From Gammaproteobacteria bacterium (GTDB lineage Bacteria; Pseudomonadota; Gammaproteobacteria; Steroidobacterales; Woeseiaceae), in the NCBI GenBank assembly GCA_030425905.1, contig JAUHZT010000014.1, positions 1 through 39,693 on the forward strand: a stretch of DNA of 39,693 bases, given 5' to 3'. Shown piece by piece: positions 16,226-24,523 of the stretch. The translations under genes and the position numbers were made by a program. The notes under the pieces were generated by a model. It had not been told where the DNA came from, did not search any database, and worked only from the letters and a program-made list of their open reading frames with translations. Each line of letters begins with the position of its first letter. Position 1 is the first letter of the stretch.

Positions 16226-16270
16226 TGTGATCGGTATCACACCAAGTGCGCGCCTCACGTGATCTAATAG
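16226..16270 (+). promoter_or_regulatory. CRP/Vfr-type operator and -10 box upstream of the DUF4124 gene
   Basis: TGTGA-TCGGTA-TCACA at 16226-16241 is a perfect CRP/Vfr half-site pair with the canonical six-base gap. A possible -10 box TAATAG lies at 16265-16270, which would put the operator centre about 43 bases upstream of the start, close to the -41.5 of class II activation. No good -35 box is present, as is common for CRP-dependent promoters. Confidence 0.55.
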
Positions 16271-16323
16271 GCATATTCCCCCCCGACCTCATTCCGGGGC
16301 CCCGTTCAACGACAGGAAGTCCG

Positions 16324-16806
16324 ATGCAGCGCACCAGAAAACAGATCATATTCACGATCGCCGCGACGCTGATGGCAAGTGCCGGCGTTAATACCGCTAA
16401 GGCCAGTGAGATATATCGCTATGTCGATGCTGAAGGCGAAGTCCACTACGTTGACCGGCCGACGGGCGCACCCAGCGAAGAACGTCTGTCGATTGCCTCA
16501 AAGCCGACAAGTTCTTCCCAGGTACAGGCGCGTGTAAATCAGCGCCAGCCTGCCAACACGACATCGGCCGACCAGGCCACGCAGGAAGAAGAGAAAGCGG
16601 CCGAGCTGACCCGCGCACAGAAAAGAGCGCAGGCAAAGATTCAGGAACAAAAATGCCAGAAGTACCGCGACCAGCTTGAGACCTACGTAACGTCTCGACG
16701 CTTGTATCGCGAAGATGATCAGGGCGAGCGTGTCTATCTCGACGAAAACGAGGTGCAGGAAGCGCGCAGCAAGATGGAAGAAATGATCGTCAAGGATTGC
16801 AGCTAA
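16324..16806 (+). CDS. DUF4124 domain protein, exported (first)
   Basis: The product is 160 residues. A signal peptide with basic start (M-Q-R-T-R-K-Q) and hydrophobic core ends near A-K-A-S at about residues 25-28. The DUF4124 module follows: E-I-Y-R-Y-V-D-A-E-G-E-V-H-Y-V-D-R-P, a small beta motif found in many gammaproteobacterial envelope proteins. The remainder is polar and helical, rich in Gln, Glu and Lys, probably coiled coil, with cysteines near residues 114 and 159 (the latter next to last). I chose ATG 16324, ten bases after GGAAG; upstream in-frame starts would destroy the signal peptide and overlap the CRP-like site. Function unknown. It is followed by algZ on the same strand with a separate promoter candidate between. 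Confidence 0.75.
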   Translation: MQRTRKQIIFTIAATLMASAGVNTAKASEIYRYVDAEGEVHYVDRPTGAPSEERLSIASKPTSSSQVQARVNQRQPANTTSADQATQEEEKAAELTRAQKRAQAKIQEQKCQKYRDQLETYVTSRRLYREDDQGERVYLDENEVQEARSKMEEMIVKDCS

Positions 16807-16882
16807 GCCGTCGGCGCTGCCTGCCCGCCAAGACCTGAGCTGGTTGCTGCCACCAGCGCCCCGAGTGTGACCCCGAATACAG

Positions 16883-16909
16883 TTTGCTGTGGCCTTGTCA
16901 CGTTACAAT
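16883..16909 (+). promoter_or_regulatory. Possible promoter for algZ-algR-hemCDXY
   Basis: TACAAT at 16904-16909 is a good -10 box, 29 bases before the algZ start. The best upstream match to a -35 is TTTGCT at 16883-16888 with a short 15-base spacer. The 132-base gap contains no other clear signal. Confidence 0.35.
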
Positions 16910-16938
16910 GCGCATCCTGACCAATCGGAGCACCCGGC

Positions 16939-17997
16939 TTGAGCGCAATCGAGGCCCCAGCGAGCAAGGACACCCAAGCATTCCTGCCGGACTTTTGTGC
17001 CGCCGGGACCGTGTTTGTGGTGGTACTCATCGCCGAGCTGGTCGCGATTGTTCTTACTCTCGCCTCGCACACGCCGGGCGGCTTTTTCCTGACCCTGTAC
17101 AAGACTTCGTTTTTCATTCTGTGGTTTGCCCTGCTGGGCTGCGCGATCATGTGCCGTCTGCGACGCCAGCTCGAAGGTGCCGGCAAGACCCGTGCGTTCG
17201 TGGTCAGCTTTTTTATTCTGTTATTGCTGTGCCTCGTCCTGGCCGAAATTGCCTGGCAACTGACGACACGCTTCAGCGATTTCTTCTACATTGAGAACAC
17301 GCATTTCGTATTCGTTGCCCGTACGCTGGCGATCGGCGGCATTGTTATTGCCCTGGCCATGCGCTATCTGTACGTCGCAAGTGAATGGCGTCGAAGCGTG
17401 CAACTCGAAGCCCAGTCGCGGATCAGTGCACTGCAGGCGCTGATCCGGCCGCACTTTCTGTTTAACAGCATGAACACTATCGCCTCGCTGACTCGTTCGG
17501 ACCCACGGCAGGCCGAGGAGGCCGTCGAGGATTTGTCCGACCTGATGCGCGCAAACCTCGGAGGTTCGAAGGACAAGACCTCCCTCAAACAGGAACTCGA
17601 ACTGGCGGCTATTTACCAGCGCATCGAGAAACTCCGTCTTGGCGAGCGGCTGCAGGTTCGCTGGAATGTCGATGAATTGCCAATGCGCGCCCTGATCCCG
17701 AGCCTGACTATCCAGCCGCTGCTTGAGAACGCGATTTACCACGGCATCGAACTGCTGCCCGACGGCGGACAGGTTACGGTCAATGGCAAACGCGACGGCA
17801 AGTTCCTGCAAATCGATATCTGCAATCCGGTCGCCGCCGGCGCAAAGCGCGAGAAGGACGGCAACAAAATGGCCTTGTCGAACATCCGGCAACGCTACGA
17901 ACTGGCCTATGGCAGCAAGGCCAGCGTGGATGTGCAGGAAAGTGACGACGAATACCGGGTGCGCCTGCGTTTTCCCGCTGACGAGAATGACGTATGA
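16939..17997 (+). CDS. algZ: AlgZ/FimS-type sensor histidine kinase (LytS family)
   Basis: A 352-residue inner-membrane protein. Four membrane segments (about residues 22-43, 51-72, 87-108, 122-145) lead into a His_kinase module with the unorthodox phosphoacceptor R-P-H172-F-L-F-N-S-M-N. The ATP-binding domain has L-L-E-N264-A-I-Y-H-G. There is no large periplasmic sensor domain, so the signal is probably read in or near the membrane. In Pseudomonas, AlgZ works with AlgR to control alginate, twitching motility and virulence; the same gene order algZ-algR-hemC-hemD occurs there. TTG 16939 is the chosen start, eight bases after CGGAG. The stop overlaps the algR start in ATGA. Confidence 0.88.
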   Translation: MSAIEAPASKDTQAFLPDFCAAGTVFVVVLIAELVAIVLTLASHTPGGFFLTLYKTSFFILWFALLGCAIMCRLRRQLEGAGKTRAFVVSFFILLLLCLVLAEIAWQLTTRFSDFFYIENTHFVFVARTLAIGGIVIALAMRYLYVASEWRRSVQLEAQSRISALQALIRPHFLFNSMNTIASLTRSDPRQAEEAVEDLSDLMRANLGGSKDKTSLKQELELAAIYQRIEKLRLGERLQVRWNVDELPMRALIPSLTIQPLLENAIYHGIELLPDGGQVTVNGKRDGKFLQIDICNPVAAGAKREKDGNKMALSNIRQRYELAYGSKASVDVQESDDEYRVRLRFPADENDV

Positions 17998-18740
17998 AGG
18001 TGCTGGTGGTTGATGACGAAGCACCCGCACGCGAACGGCTGGCGGCCCTGCTGGAGGAGATGGCGGACTATGAACTCAGTGGCAGCGCCGCCAATGGCCG
18101 CGAAGCGCTTGCGGCAGTTTCAGAAAGCAGGCCCGATATTGTCCTTCTCGACATCCGCATGCCCGGCATGGACGGCATCGAGACGGCCCACCATCTGAAC
18201 CGGCTCGAGCCGGCGCCGGCGATTGTTTTCACGACGGCCTATGACGAATACGCGATCGACGCATTCGATGCGCGCGCCATCGGCTATGTTCTGAAGCCCG
18301 TTCGTGCGCGCAAACTCGCGGCTGCCCTCGGCCAGGCGGCACGACTGGTAACGGCAAGCCTGGATGAGGCGGCCGCTGCGGCAGGCCTCGCCAGCAAACG
18401 CAAGCACGTCTGTTGCAATGCGCGCGACAAGATCACACTAGTGCCGATCGACACGATAAATTTCTTTCGCGCCGACCAGAAGTACACGGCTGTGCACCAC
18501 GACGACGGTATCAGCCTGATCGACGATTCACTCAAATCCCTTGAGCAGGAATTCGCCGACGAGTTTGTGCGTATTCATCGCGCCGCGCTCGTCGCCGTGC
18601 GGCGCATCGATTCGATTCGCAAAACCAGCGACGGAAAATTACGCGCCGTATTGCGCGACGGCTCGCATACGGACGACAAAGAGCTGATAATCAGCCGCCG
18701 GCATGTCGCCGAGGTACGTCGCCGGCTCAAGGGAGGCTAA
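17994..18740 (+). CDS. algR: AlgR-type response regulator, REC plus LytTR DNA-binding domain
   Basis: A 248-residue protein. The receiver domain has the acidic pair D7-D8, phospho-acceptor D53 in L-L-D-I-R-M-P-G, the T/S switch near T80 and K101. Residues 140-245 form a LytTR domain (I-N-F-F-R-A-D-Q-K-Y-T-A-V-H; F-V-R-I-H-R-A-A-L-V), which binds direct repeats by beta-strand contacts. Two adjacent cysteines, C140-C141, open the LytTR domain, which is unusual to my eye and could be redox-active. Translationally coupled to algZ (four-base overlap) and six bases before hemC, so the regulator and haem genes probably share a message. Targets in this organism are unknown. Confidence 0.9.
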   Translation: MKVLVVDDEAPARERLAALLEEMADYELSGSAANGREALAAVSESRPDIVLLDIRMPGMDGIETAHHLNRLEPAPAIVFTTAYDEYAIDAFDARAIGYVLKPVRARKLAAALGQAARLVTASLDEAAAAAGLASKRKHVCCNARDKITLVPIDTINFFRADQKYTAVHHDDGISLIDDSLKSLEQEFADEFVRIHRAALVAVRRIDSIRKTSDGKLRAVLRDGSHTDDKELIISRRHVAEVRRRLKGG

Positions 18741-18746
18741 AGCCTT

Positions 18747-19688
18747 TTGAAAATTCGAATTGCAACGCGCAAGAGCGCGCTCGCGCTCTGGCAGGCTGAA
18801 CACGTCGCAGAGAAACTTCGCAGGCTCACCGCCGTAAGCACGGTCGAACTATTGCCATTGTCCACCCGTGGCGATGAAATTCTTGATCGCAGCCTGCAGA
18901 AAATTGGCGGCAAAGGCCTGTTCATCAAGGAACTCGAGGTCGCGATGAGCGAAGGCCATGCGGACATCGCGGTGCACTCAATGAAAGACGTGCCGGTACA
19001 CATGCCGCCGGGCTTCATGATTGGTGCAGTCCTTGAACGGGCAAATTCGGCGGACGCGCTGCTCGGGCGCAACGGTATGCGGCTCGAGGCACTCGACGCC
19101 GGCTCCAGAATCGGCAGCTCCAGCCTCCGGCGGCAGGCACAACTCAAGCGCCTGCGGCCCGATCTCAAGGTGGAGCCGTTGCGCGGCAACGTCAACACGC
19201 GGCTCAAAAAACTGCAAGACGGTGAGTACGACGCAATCGTGCTGGCCGCGGCCGGCCTTGAGCGGCTCGGCCTGGATGAACACATCAGCCAGCTCTTCAT
19301 GCCCGAAGAGATCTTGCCTGCTGCGGCGCAGGGCGTTCTGGGCATCGAATGCCCCGATGACCGGCCCGAGCTGGTTGAACTGCTGGCGAGCCTGAATCAC
19401 GCGGCCACCGAACGTACGACGCTTGCAGAACGCGCCATTGCGCGCGTATTCGGCGCGAGCTGCCAGTCGCCGGTCGCGGCGCACGCCTTGCTGTCCGGCA
19501 CTGAGCTCACTGTCACCGGACTTGTCGCACTACCGGACGGCAGCGAGGTATTGCGCGATGCGCTTTGCGGCCAGTCAAGCGACGCCACCGAGTTGGGGCA
19601 AAAGCTGGCAAAACGCATGCTCGGCAACGGTGCACGCGAGATTCTGGACCGCGCCGATGCCATGTTGGCCGACTCGACGAATGGCTGA
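18747..19688 (+). CDS. hemC: Porphobilinogen deaminase (hydroxymethylbilane synthase)
   Basis: The product has 313 residues. It joins four porphobilinogen units into the linear tetrapyrrole hydroxymethylbilane. Landmarks are T-R-K-S-A-L-A-L-W-Q near the start, H-S-M-K-D-V-P for substrate contact, S-S-S-L-R-R-Q-A-Q-L, L-R-G-N-V-N-T-R-L, and the cofactor cysteine in G-A-S-C-Q-S-P-V-A. The start is TTG 18747 preceded by GGGAGG; no ATG precedes the conserved first strand. It overlaps hemD by eight bases. The downstream order hemD-hemX-hemY is that of enteric and pseudomonad genomes. Confidence 0.95.
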   Translation: MKIRIATRKSALALWQAEHVAEKLRRLTAVSTVELLPLSTRGDEILDRSLQKIGGKGLFIKELEVAMSEGHADIAVHSMKDVPVHMPPGFMIGAVLERANSADALLGRNGMRLEALDAGSRIGSSSLRRQAQLKRLRPDLKVEPLRGNVNTRLKKLQDGEYDAIVLAAAGLERLGLDEHISQLFMPEEILPAAAQGVLGIECPDDRPELVELLASLNHAATERTTLAERAIARVFGASCQSPVAAHALLSGTELTVTGLVALPDGSEVLRDALCGQSSDATELGQKLAKRMLGNGAREILDRADAMLADSTNG

Positions 19689-20472
19689 CCGACTGCCCGC
19701 CAACTTTGGCGTTTTGGTGACACGACCTCGACGACAGGCCGCAGAACTTGCCGAGGAGATTCGGGCGCGCGGCGGCAACCCCATCCTGTTTCCCTGCATC
19801 GAGATTCAGTCGCGACCCACTGATGAGATTGAACGAGACCGCGCGAGCCTGCCGGACCCCGACATTACCGTCTTCGTCAGCCGCAATGCCGTTGAATTCG
19901 GCATTGCCTATGCCGGCGGCGAACTCGCCGCAATCGGGCCCGCTACGGCGGCGGCCATTCGCGATGCTGGCAGCGCCGTGAGCATTTGTCCGGCAAGCGG
20001 TTTTGACAGCGAGCACCTGCTCCGCGAACCCGCTTTCAGTGATATGGCGGGCAAGACTGTACGCATCATTCGTGGCAACCCCGGGCGCGAAAAGCTGGCT
20101 ACCGAACTGCGCGCGCGCGGCGCACGTGTGGACTACCTGTCAACCTACGAACGGCAATTGCCACAGTACGATGACGAGGCACTCGCGGCGCTGAGCCAGG
20201 ACTGGGCGGCAGGCAACATCAACGCCGTTGTTGTAATGAGCGTACAGTCGCTGGAATGCCTTAAACTACTGTTACCGGCAGATTGTCGCGACGCGCTGGC
20301 CCGTACGTTACTGGTGACCCCGGCGGCTCGTGTGTTAAAAGAAGCGCATAGTCAGCACCCGGATTGCCCGGCAATTCTGGCCGCCGGACCCGCGCCAGAC
20401 GCCATCGTCGACTGCCTTGCACACGCGGCGGGAACCCCGTCAGCGACACCACCGTCACCCGGATCAAATTGA
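19681..20472 (+). CDS. hemD: Uroporphyrinogen-III synthase
   Basis: A 263-residue protein. It closes and inverts ring D of hydroxymethylbilane. The family is poorly conserved, but V-L-V-T-R-P-R-R-Q at the start, V-S-R-N-A-V near residue 66, the hinge segment G-P-A-T-A-A-A-I and Y-E-R in the second domain fit HemD. The start ATG 19681 overlaps the end of hemC; upstream in-frame codons lie inside hemC and are unlikely. A Pro/Ser-rich tail ends it, directly abutting hemX (TGA then ATG with no gap). Confidence 0.88.
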   Translation: MADRLPANFGVLVTRPRRQAAELAEEIRARGGNPILFPCIEIQSRPTDEIERDRASLPDPDITVFVSRNAVEFGIAYAGGELAAIGPATAAAIRDAGSAVSICPASGFDSEHLLREPAFSDMAGKTVRIIRGNPGREKLATELRARGARVDYLSTYERQLPQYDDEALAALSQDWAAGNINAVVVMSVQSLECLKLLLPADCRDALARTLLVTPAARVLKEAHSQHPDCPAILAAGPAPDAIVDCLAHAAGTPSATPPSPGSN

Positions 20473-21669
20473 ATGCCTGAAAACGATAAGCACGACCCAA
20501 CAGCAACTTCCGCGCAGGAAGATGCGAATTTTCTGCCTGCCGCGAGCGACGCAGAGCAGGCCGAGGCCGCCGCAGAGAACCCGGCACCGCCTCCCGCCAA
20601 GGCTGCAAAACGCGGTGTCGTCGCCAGTGTCGCCTGGCTGGCACTCTTGCTGTCGCTGCTCAGCGTTGCAGCGCTGGGCTACCTGCTGTTTGAAAAGTTC
20701 CGCGCCAGCCCGGTGGACGAGCAATACAGCAGCGCCATCAGCGAAGTAACCCGGCAGTCAGAACAACAGGCGGCGGCTATGCGCAGCGCACTTGCCGCGC
20801 TCGAAGAGGATGTCGCTGGTCTCGACGCGAAGCTGGGCGACAAAGACGCCGAACTCCGCAACCTGCAGAATGACGTAACGCGATTTGACAGCAGCGTAGA
20901 CCTGTTCGACTCCGTCGCTCCCCGCCTCGGTAACCTCGAACGCTCTCTCGCCGCCTTGCAGGGCGTATCGGTGGATGCGCGTAACACCTACCTGCTTGCC
21001 GAAGCCGAGTACTACATGCAGATTGCAAACGCCCAGTTGCAGCTCGCAGGCAACCCGTACCTGGCCAAACTGGCCCTCGAACAGGCCGACGACCGTCTGC
21101 TGCAACTTGCGGACCCGGCGCTGACGCAGACGCGCCGCGAGCTCGCCAATGAGATCGCCGCGCTGGAAGTCATGGAGCAGCCTGATGTGGCCGGCGTAAC
21201 ACTGACGCTCGCGAGCCTCGCGCACGTTGTCGAGTCGCTGCCGATGAAACAAACCAGCGCAGAAGCCGCAGAGCAGGCCGCGGCCGCTGAAACAGGTGGC
21301 GTCAAGCGAGCATGGAATGCGGTCAAGGGTGCTGTTTCAGGCCTGGTCACGTACACCAAACCGACCGACGAGGACGCTCCCCTGCTAACACCTGAAGCCG
21401 AACCCATGATTCGCAGCAACCTGGCGTTGCAGTTGCAGGCGGCAAGACTGGCGTTGTTACGTGGCGAGCAGGTGATCTTCGAGCAAAGCCTCGACGACGC
21501 TGACGGCTGGATAGCGCGCTATTTCGACACCACGGCAGAACCCGTGCAAAGCGCCAGGCAGACAATCAGCGAAATTCGTTCCGACTACCGGAAAGCCGCA
21601 CCACCCGATATCTCGCAATCGCTGCGCCTCTTGCGTCAGTACCGGACCCTCGCGGAAGTGGCCGAATGA
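20473..21669 (+). CDS. hemX: HemX, membrane-anchored haem-operon protein
   Basis: The product has 398 residues. A cytosolic acidic and Ala/Pro-rich N-terminus (about 1-48) precedes one membrane helix (about 52-74). A coiled coil follows (L-E-E-D-V-A-G-L-D-A-K-L-G-D-K-D), then a helical periplasmic part with the HemX signature L-L-A-E-A-E-Y-Y-M-Q-I-A-N-A-Q-L-Q-L. It is often annotated as uroporphyrinogen-III C-methyltransferase, but no methyltransferase motifs are present. The real role is probably scaffolding, or aiding late tetrapyrrole steps with HemY. Its stop overlaps the hemY start (ATGA). Confidence 0.88.
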   Translation: MPENDKHDPTATSAQEDANFLPAASDAEQAEAAAENPAPPPAKAAKRGVVASVAWLALLLSLLSVAALGYLLFEKFRASPVDEQYSSAISEVTRQSEQQAAAMRSALAALEEDVAGLDAKLGDKDAELRNLQNDVTRFDSSVDLFDSVAPRLGNLERSLAALQGVSVDARNTYLLAEAEYYMQIANAQLQLAGNPYLAKLALEQADDRLLQLADPALTQTRRELANEIAALEVMEQPDVAGVTLTLASLAHVVESLPMKQTSAEAAEQAAAAETGGVKRAWNAVKGAVSGLVTYTKPTDEDAPLLTPEAEPMIRSNLALQLQAARLALLRGEQVIFEQSLDDADGWIARYFDTTAEPVQSARQTISEIRSDYRKAAPPDISQSLRLLRQYRTLAEVAE

Positions 21670-22868
21670 AGCTAGGCATCATCATCATCGTTGTCGCACT
21701 GCTCAGCGCAGTCGCGGCGCAGCTCTTGTTTACTGACCCTGGCTACGTCGTTATCCAGATACGCGGGCACATGCTGGAAATGTCGGTACCCGCGCTGGCC
21801 TTGTTTATCGTACTGCTCATTGCCGCCATTTTTTTCCTGCGCGCCCTGATTCGCGCGCCGCGAAAACTCGGCGAAGCCGCAGGGCGCTATCGCTCCGGTC
21901 GGGCCGGGCAGAAGCTGACGCGCGGCATGATCGAAGTAGCAGAAGGGAATCTTGCACGAGGCGAAAAATTGCTGGGCCGCGCGGCGCGCAGCAGCGATTC
22001 CCCTCTGTTTAATTACCTGCAAGCGGCGCGGGCCGCGCATCTGCAAGGGCAAGACGAGCGCCGCGACGAGTGGCTGCGTATCGCCTATACCGAAACTCCC
22101 GAGGCGAGCAACGCCGTATTGCTGACGCAGGCCGAGTTCCAGCTCGATCGCGGTCACTACGAACAGGCGCTGGCCACCTTACAACGCATCGAAGACACAT
22201 CGCGTGACCATAGCTATGCGGCCGACTTGCTGGGGCGCATCTACTACCGCCTCGAAGACTGGGACAAGCTGGGTGAACTGCTGCCGCGCCTGCAAAAACA
22301 CGGGCGCGTAAATGCCGAAACCCTGCGGCTGTGGTCAGTGCGCGTGCATCGCGAACGCCTGGAGCGCGCTGGCGACATTGAGTCGCTGACCGCGGCCTGG
22401 AATGGCGTAGCAAAGCGGCTGCGCTCGGACCTCACGCTACTGAATGCCTATTACGCGACCATGCTCCGCCTGGGACTGCATGAGCGGGCCGAAAAGGAGC
22501 TGGTATCCGCCCTGAAGTCCGAGTGGCGCGGGCCGCTCGTGCGCCTGTTCGGGCTCGTCGAGGGCAAAGACGCCAGCAAGCAGCTCAAACGGGCCGAAGG
22601 CTGGCTCGCGGGGCACGGCGAAGACCCGGACCTGTTGCTCGCAGCCGCACGCTTGTGCCTGCGCAATGAACTGTGGGGCAAGGCACGCAGCTACCTGGAG
22701 TCGGTCATCGCGCTGCGGCCGACACCGGAGGCTTACCAGGAATATGGCCGCTTGCTGACCCGGCTCGGTGAAACCGATGCGGCCGCCGATGCGTATCGCG
22801 ACGGCCTGGAGTTGCTCAACGAGAAACCGCGTACCGCGATACCGCATTTGAAGCCGGACCCGGCCTAA
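21666..22868 (+). CDS. hemY: HemY, TPR-containing haem biosynthesis-associated protein
   Basis: A 400-residue protein. Two N-terminal membrane helices (about 3-23 and 40-62) are followed by R-A-P-R-K-L-G-E-A-A-G-R-Y-R. A long TPR-like helical region follows (A-R-G-E-K-L-L-G-R-A-A-R; H-Y-E-Q-A-L-A-T-L; repeats to the C-terminus). This is the proteobacterial HemY, unrelated to the protoporphyrinogen oxidase of the same name in Gram-positives. It is thought to interact with HemX and late haem enzymes at the membrane. It ends the coupled algZ-to-hemY series; the SDR gene follows after four bases and may be on the same transcript. Confidence 0.9.
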   Translation: MKLGIIIIVVALLSAVAAQLLFTDPGYVVIQIRGHMLEMSVPALALFIVLLIAAIFFLRALIRAPRKLGEAAGRYRSGRAGQKLTRGMIEVAEGNLARGEKLLGRAARSSDSPLFNYLQAARAAHLQGQDERRDEWLRIAYTETPEASNAVLLTQAEFQLDRGHYEQALATLQRIEDTSRDHSYAADLLGRIYYRLEDWDKLGELLPRLQKHGRVNAETLRLWSVRVHRERLERAGDIESLTAAWNGVAKRLRSDLTLLNAYYATMLRLGLHERAEKELVSALKSEWRGPLVRLFGLVEGKDASKQLKRAEGWLAGHGEDPDLLLAAARLCLRNELWGKARSYLESVIALRPTPEAYQEYGRLLTRLGETDAAADAYRDGLELLNEKPRTAIPHLKPDPA

Positions 22869-22872
22869 GGTT

Positions 22873-23736
22873 TTGCCAGCGAGCGCGTTGCCGCACTGCC
22901 TTGTTGTCGGCACCGGTTATACCGGCCAGCGGCTGCTGGCACGTCTTGCCACCGACCGGGCTACAGGACTCAGCCGCACGCACGGCGTCAATGTCCTTGA
23001 GCTCGATCTCGATACCGGCACGCCCTGGCCGACACGCGCTCACTTACCCGGCCAGAAGACAACGATTGTTTACACCGTGCCACCCGCGAAGCAAGCGGCG
23101 AACGATCGCCGGCTCGAACGCTTCCTGGGCCTGCTGCCGGGGCTGCCGGGCCGTTTCGTTTACCTCAGCACCTCCGGTGTGTATGGCGATTGCCGCGGTG
23201 AGCTGGTCAGCGAGACCGCCGCACCCGCGCCAGCTACCGAACGTGCGCAACGCCGCTGCGCCGCCGAACAGCACCTTCAGCAATGGTCAGCGGCACAGGG
23301 CGTTAGTACGATCATCCTCCGGGTGCCGGGGATCTACGGGCCAGGGCGCCTGGGGCTGGAGCGCATCCGGCGGGGCGAGCCTGTGCTGCACCTCGATGAG
23401 GCGCCGCCCGGCAATCGCATTCACGTTGATGACCTGGTCAGTTGTTGCCTGGCCGCACTCGCCGACGACGTACCGGCCGGCATTTACAACGTCGGCGACG
23501 GAGACAACCGAAGCGCGAGCTGGTTTAGCGGGGAAGTCGCACGTCAGGCAGGTTTGCCCGCACCGGCAATGATCACGCGCGAACAGGCGGCCGCACAGTT
23601 CTCGCCGATGCGCCTGTCGTTTCTGAACGAATCGAGACGACTCGATCTGTCGAAGATGCACACCGTGCTACAGCCAGCCATCCGCTACCCGAACGCCGCC
23701 GACGGCATTGCTGCCGCGCTGACCAGCCAGCTATAA
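22873..23736 (+). CDS. Atypical NAD(P)-dependent SDR/epimerase family protein (YeeZ-like)
   Basis: The product has 287 residues. The nucleotide fold opens with V-V-G-T-G-Y-T-G-Q-R-L-L. Later strands read V-Y-T-V-P-P, Y-L-S-T-S-G-V-Y-G-D, L-R-V-P-G-I-Y-G-P-G-R and N-R-I-H-V-D-D-L, as in the extended SDR group. The usual Y-x-x-x-K catalytic pair is not clear (Tyr is followed by G-D-C-R), which fits the atypical YeeZ-like subgroup with uncertain activity. The start is TTG 22873, four bases after hemY, with AAGG only a few bases away. Convergent with the ParA-like gene. Substrate unknown. Confidence 0.75.
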   Translation: MPASALPHCLVVGTGYTGQRLLARLATDRATGLSRTHGVNVLELDLDTGTPWPTRAHLPGQKTTIVYTVPPAKQAANDRRLERFLGLLPGLPGRFVYLSTSGVYGDCRGELVSETAAPAPATERAQRRCAAEQHLQQWSAAQGVSTIILRVPGIYGPGRLGLERIRRGEPVLHLDEAPPGNRIHVDDLVSCCLAALADDVPAGIYNVGDGDNRSASWFSGEVARQAGLPAPAMITREQAAAQFSPMRLSFLNESRRLDLSKMHTVLQPAIRYPNAADGIAAALTSQL

Positions 23737-23756
23737 CAGGGGTGAGGCAGCGCTCT

Positions 23757-24395
23757 TTAGGGCTGACTGCGCTTGCTGCGCAGCCACGCTGTCAGCGGTT
23801 CCCACTCTTCCTGATCCGGCCACGCCAGGTATTCCGGCAACTCGAAGATGCTGAGGCCGCGACTGTAGGCACGGATATAGTTCTGTGCCTCGCGCAATGC
23901 CGCAACATAGGGCACGCGGGTTTCCTCGAGGTATTCATCCAGCTCATCCCAGATCAGCGTGTTGTCGCGCACCCGGTTGGCAACCGTCGCGATCTTCACT
24001 TTCTTGCGGCTGACCTTGCTCACTTCCATGAGCTCGTCGAGAAAACGGGCCGTGGCCTGCATGTCGATGGTGGATGGCAGCACCGGTACGACAATCGTCT
24101 CGGCATGCTTGACCAGATCGGTTAGCTCAGCGCCGTGGGAACGTGCCGGCGCGTCAATCACCAGGATGTCGGCCGACCGGGGCGCATGCTTCAGTCCGTC
24201 TTCGAAGCCGGCTACGGCGTGAATCTCCGGACGGTCTTCCGGACGTCGTTCCAGCCAGTCCAGACTGGAGCGTTGCGGGTCGTAATCAGCGAGGGCAACA
24301 GACGCGCCCTCATTCGCAAAGTAAGCTGCAATATTCGTGGCCAGCGTGCTCTTGCCGCAACCACCTTTCGCGTTCAGAACCATTATGTGCCGCAT
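23757..24395 (-). CDS. Orphan ParA/MinD-type ATPase
   Basis: The product has 212 residues. It has the deviant Walker A K-G-G-C-G-K-S-T at residues 10-17, followed by A-L-A-D-Y-D-P-Q-R-S-S (switch I) and D-I-L-V-I-D-A-P-A-R (Walker B). These place it among ParA-family ATPases that use ATP-dependent dimerisation to position cargo. There is no N-terminal DNA-binding domain and no ParB or other partner gene beside it. Its cargo is therefore unknown; plasmid, chromosome, chemoreceptor and cellulose-secretion relatives exist. I start at ATG 24395 because GAGGGA lies just upstream and the ATPase fold begins at once. The divergent gap to dapF contains a palindrome. Confidence 0.82.
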   Translation of the reverse strand: MRHIMVLNAKGGCGKSTLATNIAAYFANEGASVALADYDPQRSSLDWLERRPEDRPEIHAVAGFEDGLKHAPRSADILVIDAPARSHGAELTDLVKHAETIVVPVLPSTIDMQATARFLDELMEVSKVSRKKVKIATVANRVRDNTLIWDELDEYLEETRVPYVAALREAQNYIRAYSRGLSIFELPEYLAWPDQEEWEPLTAWLRSKRSQP

Positions 24396-24430
24396 GATTT
24401 CCCTCGAGCTTTTATCGTTGTTAGATGGGC

Positions 24431-24444
24431 AGTTTATGTAAACT
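24431..24444. promoter_or_regulatory. 14-bp palindrome between the ParA-like gene and dapF
   Basis: AGTTTA-TG-TAAACT is a perfect inverted repeat with a two-base centre. It lies 36 bases upstream of the ParA-like start in an AT-rich part of the divergent gap, so it could be an operator for that gene. No regulator is indicated. Confidence 0.35.
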
Positions 24445-24523
24445 ACAGAGGCCGCAAGAAAAAGTCCATTCAACTGTAAGCAGACAAACCGGCATGCGTT
24501 CTGCTCCTGTTAGACTCCGCACG

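Noticed and set aside
20473-21669. Annotation of hemX as a uroporphyrinogen-III methyltransferase
   Set aside because: There is no SAM-binding methyltransferase domain, only an anchor and helical region, so I keep the non-enzymatic HemX call.
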